Positions 8,518-17,787 of a stretch of 64,000 nucleotides of DNA are shown here, piece by piece. The notes beneath the pieces are model-generated. The model ran no database searches. It was not told where the DNA came from and was given only the letters and a program-made list of their open reading frames with translations. The stretch covers positions 21,399 to 85,398 of the forward strand of contig CAYUTA010000002.1 in NCBI GenBank assembly GCA_964447605.1. Direction: 5' to 3'. Origin of the DNA: CAYUTA01 sp964447605 (GTDB taxonomy: Bacteria; Bacillota; Clostridia; Christensenellales; CAG-138). The first letter of the stretch is position 1. Every line of letters begins with the position of its first letter. A program made the position numbers and the translations under genes.

Positions 8518-10182
8518 ATGAAACTGACATTTTTGGGCGCGACGCATGAGGTGACCGGCAGCTGCTCCTATTTGGAGGTTGGCGGCAAGCGGCTTCTCAT
8601 CGACTACGGAATGGAGCAGGGCCGAAACTTTTTTGAAAACAGCCCCATTCCCATCCATGCCGCGGAACTGGACGCGGTGCTGCTGACGCACGCGCATATC
8701 GACCATTCCGGCATGTTGCCCCTGCTGTATAAATCCGGCTACCGCGGCGGCGTGCACGCTACACACGCAACCTGCAACCTCTGCGATATCATGCTGCGCG
8801 ACAGTGCGCACATCCAGGAGTTTGAAGCCGAGTGGCGCAACCGCAAGGCGCAGCGCAGCGGCGACGAACCCTATGAGCCGATCTATGACATGGAAGACGC
8901 GGAGGGGCTCATCTCCCAGCTGATCCCCCACCCTTACAACGAGCGCTTCACGCTGGTCGACGGCGTTGAGGTCCGCTTTACCGACGCGGGCCATCTGCTC
9001 GGCTCGGCCAGCATCGAGCTGTGGCTTACCGAGGACGGCGTGCAGAAGAAGCTTGTTTTCTCCGGCGACCTGGGCAACGTCAACCAGCCGCTACTCAACG
9101 ATCCTTCGTGCATTGATGAAGCCGACTATGTGGTGATCGAATCCACCTATGGCGACCGCGTGCACGAGGCGCCGCCGGATTACGCCGCGGCGCTGTCCGC
9201 CGTTTTGCAACGCACCTTTGACCGCGGCGGCAACGTCGTGATCCCGTCGTTTGCCGTGGGCCGCACGCAGGAACTGCTGTACTTTCTGCGGCATATCAAA
9301 AACGAGGGGCTTGTGCGCGGGCACGACGGGTTCGTCGTTTATGTCGACAGCCCGCTTGCCATTAACGCAACGCGCGTATTCGTCAACAATGGCGACGCCT
9401 GTTACGACAGCGAGGCGCACGCGCTGCTCGAGCAGGGGATCAACCCCATCGCCTGCGACAATCTGATTACCACCCAGACCGCAGACGAAAGCAAGACCAT
9501 CAACTTTGACACGCGCAGAAAGGTGATTATCTCCGCCAGCGGCATGTGCGAGGCGGGCCGCATTAAGCATCATCTCAAGCACAACCTCTGGGATGCGAAC
9601 AGCACCATCGTATTCGTGGGGTACCAGGCCGAGGGTACGACGGGCCGCGCGCTGCTCAACGGCGCGGATAAAATCAAGCTCTTTGGCGAGCAGGTGCGCG
9701 TGGGCGCGGAGATTACACAGCTGCCCGGCATCAGCGGGCATGCGGACATCAACGGCCTGACCTACTGGATTGCGCACTATGCGCCCAAGCCGCAAATGGT
9801 GTTTGTCAATCACGGCGATGCGGAGGTTTGCGAGGCGTTCAGCGCGCACCTGCGCAACGATTGCGGGCTTGCCGTCACCGCCCCCTACAGCGGTGCAATC
9901 TATGATCTTGCGCACAACGCCTATGCCTATGAAGCCGTACCCGTACCGATGGAGGAGCGCCGCGCAAAAGAACCGGCGGCCGGCGAACCGAAGAGCGTCC
10001 GACAAGAGACCGGCGGCGCACGGCCCAAAAAGCCCGATCCCGCTTCGCCATACGCCAAGCTGCTGCTCTCGCTCGAACGGCTTAGCAGGCTGATTCAAAA
10101 AGGCGAGGGCCGCTCCAACAGCGAGCTCAAGGCCGTCACGCGGCAGCTCAACGATATCGCCGCCGAGTGGGAACGCGACTGA
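8518..10182 (+). CDS. Metallo-beta-lactamase/beta-CASP RNase with RMMBL domain
   Basis: 554 residues of the CPSF73-like family. The metal site is THAHIDHSG near residue 59, followed by AGHLLGS, SGDLGN, the beta-CASP region and SGMCEAGRI. The terminal metallo-hydrolase segment has LPGISGHAD and MVFVNHGD. The last 70 residues or so are charged and Lys/Arg/Pro-rich, beyond the conserved domain. Such proteins are RNA endo- or exonucleases in the cytoplasm. A GGGAG ribosome site precedes the ATG. It follows the phosphatase after 98 bases, but a functional link is not evident. Confidence 0.9.
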   Translation: MKLTFLGATHEVTGSCSYLEVGGKRLLIDYGMEQGRNFFENSPIPIHAAELDAVLLTHAHIDHSGMLPLLYKSGYRGGVHATHATCNLCDIMLRDSAHIQEFEAEWRNRKAQRSGDEPYEPIYDMEDAEGLISQLIPHPYNERFTLVDGVEVRFTDAGHLLGSASIELWLTEDGVQKKLVFSGDLGNVNQPLLNDPSCIDEADYVVIESTYGDRVHEAPPDYAAALSAVLQRTFDRGGNVVIPSFAVGRTQELLYFLRHIKNEGLVRGHDGFVVYVDSPLAINATRVFVNNGDACYDSEAHALLEQGINPIACDNLITTQTADESKTINFDTRRKVIISASGMCEAGRIKHHLKHNLWDANSTIVFVGYQAEGTTGRALLNGADKIKLFGEQVRVGAEITQLPGISGHADINGLTYWIAHYAPKPQMVFVNHGDAEVCEAFSAHLRNDCGLAVTAPYSGAIYDLAHNAYAYEAVPVPMEERRAKEPAAGEPKSVRQETGGARPKKPDPASPYAKLLLSLERLSRLIQKGEGRSNSELKAVTRQLNDIAAEWERD

Positions 10183-10282
10183 ACGGTTCCCCCTTCCCAC
10201 TGTTCCGGCCAAACTCACAGTTGCGGAACCTGCTCCGTCAATCCCGCCTTGAAAGTATGCTCAAAACCGGGTGATATTGCCC

Positions 10283-10343
10283 AAAACGGCGGCATGCGGA
10301 CCGTTGCGCCCGAAGCGGTCACGGTTTCCATGCACGCCGTTTT
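10283..10343 (+). terminator. Long stem-loop after the beta-CASP RNase gene
   Basis: AAAACGGCG (10283-10291) pairs with CGCCGTTTT (10335-10343), and GCATG/CATGC-type pairing extends the stem inward. An inner ACCG/CGGT pair fills the loop. The outer A/T ends could give a T tract on either strand. It sits between the RNase gene and the next promoter. Confidence 0.45.
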
Positions 10344-10390
10344 ATGCAAAAGCGCCCCGCTTTCCGGCGCAATTCCGCCATGTGTATATC

Positions 10391-10420
10391 TTGACGATAT
10401 ATTCGTTATTTTGATATAGT
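10391..10420 (+). promoter_or_regulatory. SigmaA-type promoter for the oxoamine synthase/SDR pair
   Basis: TTGACG (10391-10396), an 18-base spacer and TATAGT (10415-10420) lie 33 bases upstream of the synthase ATG. The surrounding 60 bases are markedly AT-richer than the genes. Confidence 0.6.
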
Positions 10421-10452
10421 GTATAAGTTAAATTGGGATATGGGGAGTTGCT

Positions 10453-11628
10453 ATGGATTTATTTGAAAAGCTCGTGCCAAACGAGCTGGCGGCAAAGGCA
10501 AAGGAGTTGGGCATTTATCCGTACTTTCATGCGCTGGAATCCCGTCAGGATATCGAGGTCGTCATGGAGGGCAGGCGGCGCATCATGCTTGGCTCCAACA
10601 ACTATCTCGGACTGACAGCGCACCCCACGGTCGTCGAGGCCGGCGTGAAAGCCATCGAGCAATACGGAACTGGCTGCTCCGGCTCCCGTTTTCTCAACGG
10701 CACGCTGGACATGCACATCGAACTGGAAACCGAGCTGGCCGAATTTTTACACAAGGAATCTGTCGTCACCTTTTCAACGGGCTTCCAGAGCAACCTCGGC
10801 ATCATCAGCGCGCTGGTCGGGCGCAACGATTACGTAATCTGTGATAAGGAAAACCATGCCAGCATCTACGACGGCTGCAAGCTCAGCTACGGTAAGATGC
10901 TGCGTTACCGGCATAACGATATGGACGACCTCAAACGTTGTCTGGAGCAGGCGCCGGAATCGGCCGGCATCCTGATTGTCACCGACGGCGTGTTCAGCAT
11001 GGGAGGCGATATTGCCAATTTGCCTGAAATTATCCGGCTTGCGCGGCGTTATCATGCGCGCGTAATGGTGGACGACGCGCACGGCCTCGGCGTGCTGGGC
11101 GACGGCGGCCGCGGTACGGCCAGCCATTTCGGCCTCGAACACGAAGTGGATCTGTACATGGGCACGTTTTCAAAGTCCCTGGCAAGCCTCGGCGGCTACA
11201 TGGCCGCAAGCGCGCGCATTGCCGACTTTGTGCGCCACGCATCGCGCCCGTTCATCTTCTCCGCCTCGTTGACCCCTGCCAACTGCGCCTGCGCGCTGGC
11301 TTCGCTGCGCATCCTCAGGGCCGAACCCGAGCGTGTAAAGCGTCTGTATGAAATCACAAAATACGTGCAGGCCGGCCTGACGGCGCGCGGCATTCCGCAC
11401 CGGGGAACAGACGTCCCCATCGTTCCGATCTTTACCTACGAACCGTTCCGCACGCTGGATATCGCGCGCCAGATGTATGACGCGGGCGTATACGTCAACC
11501 CCGCTCTGCCGCCCGCCACGCCCATGACAGAATGCCTGCTCAGGACAAGCTATATGGCGACGCATACCGACGTAATTCTTGACGAAGCAATGGATATCAT
11601 GCAGCACGTGCTTGCGGAGAACGCCTGA
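10453..11628 (+). CDS. Alpha-oxoamine synthase, serine palmitoyltransferase-like (AONS/KBL superfamily)
   Basis: 391 residues, fold type I PLP enzyme. Visible motifs are SNNYLGL, GTGCSGSRFLNG, the PLP-ring Asp in VDDAHGLGVLG and the Schiff-base Lys in TFSKSLASLGGY. The sequence just after the Lys (RPFIFSASLTP) resembles serine palmitoyltransferases more than 8-amino-7-oxononanoate synthase or glycine C-acetyltransferase, whose Lys loops usually read TLGKA. It would condense an acyl-CoA with an amino acid, releasing CO2. The SDR two bases downstream could reduce the resulting ketone. Substrate assignment is inference. AONS remains possible, although no other biotin gene is present. Confidence 0.8.
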   Translation: MDLFEKLVPNELAAKAKELGIYPYFHALESRQDIEVVMEGRRRIMLGSNNYLGLTAHPTVVEAGVKAIEQYGTGCSGSRFLNGTLDMHIELETELAEFLHKESVVTFSTGFQSNLGIISALVGRNDYVICDKENHASIYDGCKLSYGKMLRYRHNDMDDLKRCLEQAPESAGILIVTDGVFSMGGDIANLPEIIRLARRYHARVMVDDAHGLGVLGDGGRGTASHFGLEHEVDLYMGTFSKSLASLGGYMAASARIADFVRHASRPFIFSASLTPANCACALASLRILRAEPERVKRLYEITKYVQAGLTARGIPHRGTDVPIVPIFTYEPFRTLDIARQMYDAGVYVNPALPPATPMTECLLRTSYMATHTDVILDEAMDIMQHVLAENA

Positions 11629-11630
11629 TT

Positions 11631-12419
11631 ATGAAAAAAGTAGCAGTTTTAACCGGCGGCAGCAGCGGAATCGGAAGCGCCACAGCACAGATGCTCTCGG
11701 AGGCCGGATATCAGGTTTATGAATTCAGCCGCAGGGGAAGCTCGCGCGGCAAAATTGTCCATATTACCGCAGACGTAACCGACAGGATCTCCGTTTTCCG
11801 CGCCGTCGAGCAGGTGCTTGCCGATGAAGGGCGCATCGACCTGCTGGTCAACAACGCGGGCTTTGGCATCTCCGGCGCGGTGGAATGCACCGAGCCGGCC
11901 GATGCGCGCGCGCAGCTTGAGGTCAACTTCTTTGGCGCGCTCAACTGCATCCAGGCGGTTCTGCCGGCCATGCGCGTGCAAAAAAGCGGTTGCATCATCA
12001 ACGTCAGCTCTGTCGCCGCGTCGATTGCCATTCCGTTTCAGGCCTTTTACTCCGCAACCAAAGCGGCCGTCAATTCCCTCACGCTGTCGCTGCGCAATGA
12101 GGTAAGACCGTTTGGCATAAGGGCCTGCGCCGTGCAGCCCGGCGATGTAAAGACCGGTTTCACCGCGGCGCGGAAAAAGAGCGCGTCCGGCGCGGAAATT
12201 TATGGTAACGCGCTTGCGCATGCGGTCGAGGTCATGGAGCACGATGAGCAAAACGGCATGCCGCCCGAGGCCGTGGCAAGGGCTATCTGCCGCGCGGCGG
12301 GCAGCAAAAAACCCAAGGCTTTGTATACCGTAGGCGCGCAGTACAGGCTTTTTGCGTTCATTGCCAAGGTTTTTCCGGCCACGCTGGTCAATTATCTGGT
12401 AGGAAAAATCTATCAGTGA
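11631..12419 (+). CDS. Short-chain dehydrogenase/reductase, probable partner of the oxoamine synthase
   Basis: 262 residues, classical SDR. The cofactor motif is TGGSSGIG (residues 8-15), followed by NNAGFG, the catalytic Ser in NVSSVAA and YSATK with the Tyr/Lys pair. The C-terminal hydrophobic stretch (AFIAKVFPATLVNYLVGKIY) resembles SDRs that act on lipids, such as 3-ketosphinganine reductases. It begins two bases after the upstream stop, so the two genes are co-transcribed and probably coupled. Reduction of the synthase's ketone product is the natural reading but not shown. Confidence 0.85.
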   Translation: MKKVAVLTGGSSGIGSATAQMLSEAGYQVYEFSRRGSSRGKIVHITADVTDRISVFRAVEQVLADEGRIDLLVNNAGFGISGAVECTEPADARAQLEVNFFGALNCIQAVLPAMRVQKSGCIINVSSVAASIAIPFQAFYSATKAAVNSLTLSLRNEVRPFGIRACAVQPGDVKTGFTAARKKSASGAEIYGNALAHAVEVMEHDEQNGMPPEAVARAICRAAGSKKPKALYTVGAQYRLFAFIAKVFPATLVNYLVGKIYQ

Positions 12420-12475
12420 CGTTTCTCCTTTGCCGGCCGTTCACAAACGCTCAATATCGAAATCCGCAGAGGCCT

Positions 12476-13072
12476 TCACGATTCGAAGTTCCGTTTTAGC
12501 GCCGGACGGCGAATCGCTGAATGGAATTTTAAGTCGATCATCGTACAGGCTGCCGGCTGTGCCAGAGGCTCGACCGTCCGCTTTGGGATCCCGACGCCTT
12601 CAACGCCGCCAATCAAATCTTTCAACCCAAATACGGGGGCATACGGCCTTGTCGCCATCTGTGCCAGGGCTTTTTGTTTCTCCAAATCAGCGCGATCCGC
12701 TTTGGGACAGGACAGTCTGTCCTTTATCGTTCCGGTTCCCTGCCGAATCACATTCAGAAGATTCCCGACGCTGCCGTTTATGCCGGGCTGTTGTGCTTTG
12801 AGAGAGGGACGGCGCCGGCTTACAACGGTCGGTTCATCGACCGGGATACCCTTCCCTTTTCCGGTTTCTTTCACGACTGAAAAATGACCTGTTCTGAATC
12901 TCTCCCAATCCGGCGCTTTCGCTTCATAATCTGCAAACACGCGGGCTTTTGCCGCCCCCATGCGTGCCGACAGCCTTTTTAAGCAGTCTCGGCAGCAGAA
13001 CCGCCCGGCTCATTCAGCCGGCTTTGCAGCCGCTTTCCCCGGTTCCCCGGGCTCGTTCATGCTGCCTGCCAT
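12476..13072 (-). pseudogene. Unrecognised reading frame interrupted by UGA at codon 21
   Basis: A minus-strand ATG at 13072 has a strong GGAGG six bases upstream. It opens a 199-codon frame to a stop at 12476, broken only by TGA at 13012-13010. The 161-residue part after an internal ATG at 12961 is open. Just after the UGA the frame reads CCRDC, a Cys cluster. Downstream there is no domain I recognise. A UGCCGA/UCGGCA stem begins about 15 bases after the UGA, which is roughly where a bacterial SECIS could sit. Simple decay or a chance frame is the safer reading, because UGA is the normal stop of many genes here. Confidence 0.3.
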
Positions 13073-13218
13073 TTCGCCTCCAACCTTCTCAGGCGCCAAT
13101 GGCCGAAAGGCTAAAATCGCATCCCGCTCGGTGCAGGCTCGCCGCCGCCAAAATCATTGGATGAACAGTGGGATTGAAATTTGCGATATGGTTATTAAAA
13201 AAATCTCGAATGGTATGC

Positions 13219-13257
13219 TTTACAAATATATAAGTATGATGTATATTAATTAATATA
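13219..13257 (+). promoter_or_regulatory. Promoter with overlapping 16-bp palindrome ahead of the purine operon
   Basis: TTTACA (13219-13224), a 17-base spacer and TATATT (13242-13247) form a good SigmaA promoter. The -10 lies inside a perfect palindrome TATATTAATTAATATA (13242-13257), a natural repressor site. The GntR/UTRA protein encoded inside the operon is the obvious candidate. A second -10-like TATAAT overlaps at 13254-13259. Confidence 0.5.
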
Positions 13258-13300
13258 ATACCAATTGCAATTCTGTGTGAAAGGTGGAGACGGAGCGGAT

Positions 13301-15643
13301 ATGGGCATAGGAAAGTCCGTGATACGGCAGGACGCCATTGAAAAAGCAATGGGCGCCGCAAAATATACGGAAGATATTCTGCCCCGGGGCGCGCTGATGG
13401 CGGCTACGCTGCACGGCGCCATAGCAAACGGCAAAGTAAAGGCAATCGATGTTTCGCGTGCCAATCAACTGCCGGGGGTCGTTTATGTCGCCACCTGCTT
13501 TGATGTGCCGGATCGGCTTTACACAACGCCAGGGCATCCTTATTCGCTCGACCCAGCCCACCGTGACATTGCAGACAAGCGCATGCTGACCAGGGATGTG
13601 CGCTATTACGGCGATGATGTGGCGGTTGTTGTGGCGGAAGACGGACTGACGGCCAGGAAGGCCCTGTCGCTGATCACGGTTGAATACGAAGAAGGCCCGC
13701 CGCTGCTGAACGCGGAGGCGGCCAGGGCATCCGGCCCGCTCCATCCGGAATGCTTCGACACGAATGTTTTTGCAGGCCTTGATTATGCGGTAAAGGACGG
13801 ACGGATTGCCGGTATTGGCTTTCCCGGCATAAAGCGGTATGCCGAGGAGATTCAGTCAGTCGCAACTCCAACGGACCTGGCCCTGGGCGTTACCTATCGC
13901 GTGCCGCAGGTTCATGCCTGCCATATCGAAAACATCACCTGCTTTGCCTATATGGAGGGCAAACGCATCATGGTGGTCACAGCCACGCAGGTGCCGCACA
14001 TCATGCGGCGCATCGTGTCGGAGGCCATTTCATATCCGCTTGGGGATATTCGTGTCATCAAACCCTATGTGGGCGGCGCTTTCGGAAACAAGCAGGATGT
14101 ATACTACGAGCCGCTCGCGGCCTGGCTGACGCAAAAGCTCGGCGGCCGTTGCGTGGCGTTCCTATTGTCCCGGGAGGAAACGTTTGTCAACAGCCGGACC
14201 CGCCATGGGATGCAGATGGACCTGAGCGCCGTCTATGGCGACAACCGCTTTAAGCTGAGAAGGGCGAACCTGATCTGTGACCAGGGCGCCCATGCCGCCC
14301 ACGGCCATGCGGTCGCCGCAAATGCAATTATAAATTTTGATTATCTGTATGAAAGCGACCGCTGTATCGGCGAGTCCTGCTCCGTCTATATGAATAAACC
14401 CAGCGGCGGCGCTCTGCGCGGCTACGGCATTCCGCAGATCAACTTTGCCATGGAAGCGTTTATGGATGAGTTGGCGGCAAAGCTTGGCCGCGACCCGCTG
14501 GAACTAAGGCGCGCGCATATGACAAAGCCGGGCTTTGTGGACCCCTTCAACGGGATCGCGGCATTGAGCAACGGCCTGGAGGCCTGTGTCGTCCGCGGCA
14601 TGGAATTGACGGATTATGAAAACACCCGCGCGCGCTACGGGCAGGCAAACGCAGCGTCGAAGAACATCCGCCGGGGTATCGGCATGGCCATATACATCTA
14701 TACCACCAGCCTTGGCAGGATTGCACTGGAAACCTCATCCGCACGTATCGTGCTGAACCAAAACGGCAGCGTTCAGCTTCAGGTGGGAGCCACCGAACTT
14801 GGACAGGGCTCAGACACCGCTTTTGCGCAGATGGCCTCCGAAGTGCTCAAAATTCCGGAAGATAAGATACATGTGGTATCCAACCAGGATACGGATGTGT
14901 GCCCTTATGACCCCGGCGCCTTTGCGTCCAGGCAGACGTTTGTTGCCGGCAGCGCGGTCAAGCAGACGGCAGAGCAGCTCAAAACGCGGGTTCTGGAGGT
15001 TGCGGCGCGGCTCGCCGGCCTGCCTGCGGACACGATGGACCTGTCCGAGACGGGTGTGGTTGCAAAGGGCGACGGCAAAGCGCTCTATACGCTGGAAGAG
15101 ATCGCGCTTCATTCCCTGTACGATATAAAGAACAGCCGGCATCTCACGGCCGAATCCACCTGCTGTATGAAGGAGAACGCATTTTCCTTTGGCGCGTGCT
15201 TTGCCGACGTATCAGTGGATGTGCCGGTGGGCAAAGCAACGGTCAACAAGCTTGCCATTGTGCTTGACAGCGGAAGAATTATCAACCCGGCATTGGCAAA
15301 GGCACAGGTTCATGGCGGCGTATCCATGGGGCTTGGATACGCGCTGATGGAGCAGATGCTGTTTGATCCGAAGACCGGAAAGATGCGCAACGACAATCTG
15401 CTGGATTACAAGATTCCGACGGCCATGGATATGCCGGAGATCGTCGTGGATTTTGTGGAGACAGAGGAGCCTGAGGCGCCGTTCGGAAACAAATCTCTGG
15501 GCGAGCCGCCGGTGATTCCAACGGCTCCCGCCATCCGCAACGCGATTCTGCATGCAACAGGCGTCGCCATGCGCGAGCTGCCAATGACCCCCCAGCGCTT
15601 GGTGGAAGCATTTACAAAAGCCGGGCTTGTTGAGGAGGGCTGA
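13301..15643 (+). CDS. Molybdenum hydroxylase (xanthine dehydrogenase-like), molybdopterin-binding subunit
   Basis: 780 residues, starting at the ATG at 13301 preceded by AAGGTGGAG and GGAG. The first 110 residues form the a/b hammerhead domain (GAAKYTEDI, GALMAATLHG). The Mo-pterin domains show GGAFGNKQ, a GGALRGYGIPQ loop and ATELGQGSD. Near the C-terminus the segment SLGEPPVIPTAPAIRNAI holds the catalytic Glu of the family. With the next two genes it makes a complete three-subunit hydroxylase that would oxidise hypoxanthine, xanthine or a related heterocycle. The substrate is inferred from the neighbouring deaminase and nucleoside importer. No XdhC-type cofactor-insertion chaperone is present in the window. 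Confidence 0.92.
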   Translation: MGIGKSVIRQDAIEKAMGAAKYTEDILPRGALMAATLHGAIANGKVKAIDVSRANQLPGVVYVATCFDVPDRLYTTPGHPYSLDPAHRDIADKRMLTRDVRYYGDDVAVVVAEDGLTARKALSLITVEYEEGPPLLNAEAARASGPLHPECFDTNVFAGLDYAVKDGRIAGIGFPGIKRYAEEIQSVATPTDLALGVTYRVPQVHACHIENITCFAYMEGKRIMVVTATQVPHIMRRIVSEAISYPLGDIRVIKPYVGGAFGNKQDVYYEPLAAWLTQKLGGRCVAFLLSREETFVNSRTRHGMQMDLSAVYGDNRFKLRRANLICDQGAHAAHGHAVAANAIINFDYLYESDRCIGESCSVYMNKPSGGALRGYGIPQINFAMEAFMDELAAKLGRDPLELRRAHMTKPGFVDPFNGIAALSNGLEACVVRGMELTDYENTRARYGQANAASKNIRRGIGMAIYIYTTSLGRIALETSSARIVLNQNGSVQLQVGATELGQGSDTAFAQMASEVLKIPEDKIHVVSNQDTDVCPYDPGAFASRQTFVAGSAVKQTAEQLKTRVLEVAARLAGLPADTMDLSETGVVAKGDGKALYTLEEIALHSLYDIKNSRHLTAESTCCMKENAFSFGACFADVSVDVPVGKATVNKLAIVLDSGRIINPALAKAQVHGGVSMGLGYALMEQMLFDPKTGKMRNDNLLDYKIPTAMDMPEIVVDFVETEEPEAPFGNKSLGEPPVIPTAPAIRNAILHATGVAMRELPMTPQRLVEAFTKAGLVEEG

Positions 15644-15646
15644 GCA

Positions 15647-16531
15647 ATGTTTGATCTTGTCGGCACATATAGAGCGTCCAGCCTTCAGGATGCATTGGCC
15701 CTGCTTTCTGTATCGCCGGAAACCATCCCGGTTGCGGGAGGCACGGATGTGATGATCAAGCTGCGCAACGGCGCGCTCGCCGGAAGCAGCCTGGTCGGCA
15801 TCGGACATATCAAAGAGCTAAGGGGAATTCATCTCGATGACAGCGCCCTCGTTATTGGCGCGGGGGAACGGTTCAGCGATATTTCGGCCTCACCGCTGGT
15901 GCTTGAAAAAGCCCCTGCCCTTGCCTGGGCGGCTTCTCAGGTGGGCGGGCATGAAATCCGCAACGTTGCCACCATCGGCGGCAACATCTGCAACGGCGCT
16001 GTCAGCGCGGACAGCGCGGCGCCCCTTCTGGTTTACGAAGCTTCGCTGGTGCTGGCCTCAGCGGAAGGAACGCGGCAAGTACCGGTCGCCTCGTTTTACC
16101 AGGGCCCCGGAAAAACGGTGCGAAAAGGCAATGAGCTTGCGCTGCGCTTTGAGATTCCCCGGGAAAACACGATGGATACCGGTTCCAGCTATATCAAGTT
16201 CGGCCAGCGGAACGCCATGGAGATCGCAACCCTTGGATGTGCGGCCCTGGTGCGTTTGACAAAGGACAAGCGAGCCATCGACATGCTGCATCTTGCCTTT
16301 ACGGTTGCGGGGCCGGTGCCCGTCCGGTGCCGGGAGACGGAGCGGAGGGCAAAGGGGTTGCCGGTCAAAGAAGAGACGCTGAAAACAATTTCCAGCCTGG
16401 CGCCTGAGGAGCTGACGCCGCGTGACAGCTGGCGTGCTTCAAAGGCGTTTCGGCTGCAGCTGGCAAGGGAACTGGCAGGCAGGGCGACAGAGGGCGCGAT
16501 CATTGCGGCAGGAGGAACGCTTTATGCTTAA
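15647..16531 (+). CDS. Molybdenum hydroxylase FAD-binding subunit
   Basis: 294 residues, CO-dehydrogenase flavoprotein type. FAD motifs are PVAGGTDVMIKL (residues 25-36) and NVATIGGNICN (about 106-116), followed by the C-terminal flavoprotein domain. It relays electrons from the 2Fe-2S centres to NAD or another acceptor. It begins three bases after the large-subunit stop. Its own stop overlaps the next gene's start by eight bases, so all three subunits are coupled. Confidence 0.93.
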   Translation: MFDLVGTYRASSLQDALALLSVSPETIPVAGGTDVMIKLRNGALAGSSLVGIGHIKELRGIHLDDSALVIGAGERFSDISASPLVLEKAPALAWAASQVGGHEIRNVATIGGNICNGAVSADSAAPLLVYEASLVLASAEGTRQVPVASFYQGPGKTVRKGNELALRFEIPRENTMDTGSSYIKFGQRNAMEIATLGCAALVRLTKDKRAIDMLHLAFTVAGPVPVRCRETERRAKGLPVKEETLKTISSLAPEELTPRDSWRASKAFRLQLARELAGRATEGAIIAAGGTLYA

Positions 16532-16994
16532 ATGTATCAAACTGACGGTGAACGGCCGGGAAAGAGAGCTGGCCGTAGATGAACGGGAGTCCTTAACGGA
16601 TATGCTGCGAAACCGTCTGGGGCTTACAAGCGTAAAGAAGGGCTGTGAGGCCGGCGAATGCGGCGCATGCACAGTGCTCATGGACGGACGGGCGGTTAAC
16701 AGCTGTATTCAGCTTGCGGTTTGGGCGGACGGGCACGAGATCCGCACCGTGGAAAGCCTGGGTCAATGCGGTAAACTGCATCCGCTCCAGCAGGCATTTG
16801 TAGAGCAGGCGGCAATTCAGTGCGGCTTTTGTACGCCGGGCGTGATTATGGCCGGGATGGAGTTGGTGGAATCCGGAAAGCGCTATACCCGGGAAGAGGT
16901 CAAAAAGCACATCGAAGGGCATCTGTGCCGGTGCACCGGCTATGAGAACATCATCGCGGCTATCCTGTCGGTGGTTGGGAAGGAAAACGGGTAA
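16524..16994 (+). CDS. Molybdenum hydroxylase 2Fe-2S subunit
   Basis: 156 residues. The plant-ferredoxin-type cluster is CEAGECGACTVLMDG plus a later Cys, and the second cluster is CGFCTPG...CRCTGY. Both are complete. The ATG at 16524 lies inside the end of the FAD-subunit gene and has GGAGGA seven bases upstream. It passes electrons between the molybdenum centre and FAD. Subunit order Mo, FAD, FeS matches the E. coli xdhABC order. Confidence 0.94.
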   Translation: MLKCIKLTVNGRERELAVDERESLTDMLRNRLGLTSVKKGCEAGECGACTVLMDGRAVNSCIQLAVWADGHEIRTVESLGQCGKLHPLQQAFVEQAAIQCGFCTPGVIMAGMELVESGKRYTREEVKKHIEGHLCRCTGYENIIAAILSVVGKENG

Positions 16995-17009
16995 TGGAGG
17001 AGCAGACGT

Positions 17010-17750
17010 ATGGAAAATAAGCCTGGCCCGGCTGCTTTGCGCACAAAGCTTTTGTACGAAATGAAGGAAGGCATCTATCGGAATGAAAAGCGTCTGCCGC
17101 CCGAGGCAATGCTGGCCGAAACCCTCGGCGTCAGCCGGACGTTAATTCGCGATGTGCTGGGAACCCTGGAACGCGAAGGCTATATCAGTCGCCGTCAGGG
17201 TATTGGAACCATTATCAACCGGCACGTTTTCGACGTTCCGCTGAGAATGGATTTTGAGATCGAATTTGCCGACCGCGTTCGGGCCATGGGATACGAGCCG
17301 GAAACCATTCTGACAGATGTCTCAACGGTACTTTCCGATAAACGCATGGCCGAAAAATTAGGGGTTGCCCTCAGCTCGCCGGTGTTCCGGGTATGCAAGC
17401 TTGTAAAGGCAAGCGGGAGAAGCGCCATCTACTGCATGGATCACATCTCGTTTCAGACAATCTGCGATTACGGCTATCAGCGGCAGGAGCTGGAGGCGCC
17501 GATCTTTGAGTTTCTCCGCCGGTACTGTAACACGGATGTCCATCTTGATCTGACGGAGGTCAACGCGGTGGTTGCAGATGAAGCCCTGGCGTCAATTATG
17601 GAGATACCGGTAGGCGCGCCGCTATTGAACATGGACGAGCTGTTTTATAACATCGAAGGGCAGCCGATCATGTGGTCTTTAGAATACTATACGCCCAATG
17701 TGATGAAATACACGGTTTTGCGCAAGCGTCCGTCCCAGTTTGACCTTTGA
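17010..17750 (+). CDS. GntR-family regulator with UTRA ligand-binding domain
   Basis: 246 residues. The winged helix is in the first 75 (LPPEAMLAETLGVSRTLIRD, then REGYISRRQGIGTI) and a HutC-type UTRA domain fills the rest (FEFLRRYCNTD, GQPIMWSLEYYTP). It lies 15 bases after the FeS-subunit gene within the operon. The likely role is ligand-controlled regulation of the purine genes, possibly through the palindrome over the promoter at 13219-13257. The first residues of the DNA-binding domain are a little shorter than usual. Confidence 0.9.
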   Translation: MENKPGPAALRTKLLYEMKEGIYRNEKRLPPEAMLAETLGVSRTLIRDVLGTLEREGYISRRQGIGTIINRHVFDVPLRMDFEIEFADRVRAMGYEPETILTDVSTVLSDKRMAEKLGVALSSPVFRVCKLVKASGRSAIYCMDHISFQTICDYGYQRQELEAPIFEFLRRYCNTDVHLDLTEVNAVVADEALASIMEIPVGAPLLNMDELFYNIEGQPIMWSLEYYTPNVMKYTVLRKRPSQFDL

Positions 17751-17787
17751 GTATGAATAAGTTCGAAAGAAAGGCTGCAGGTTTGCT

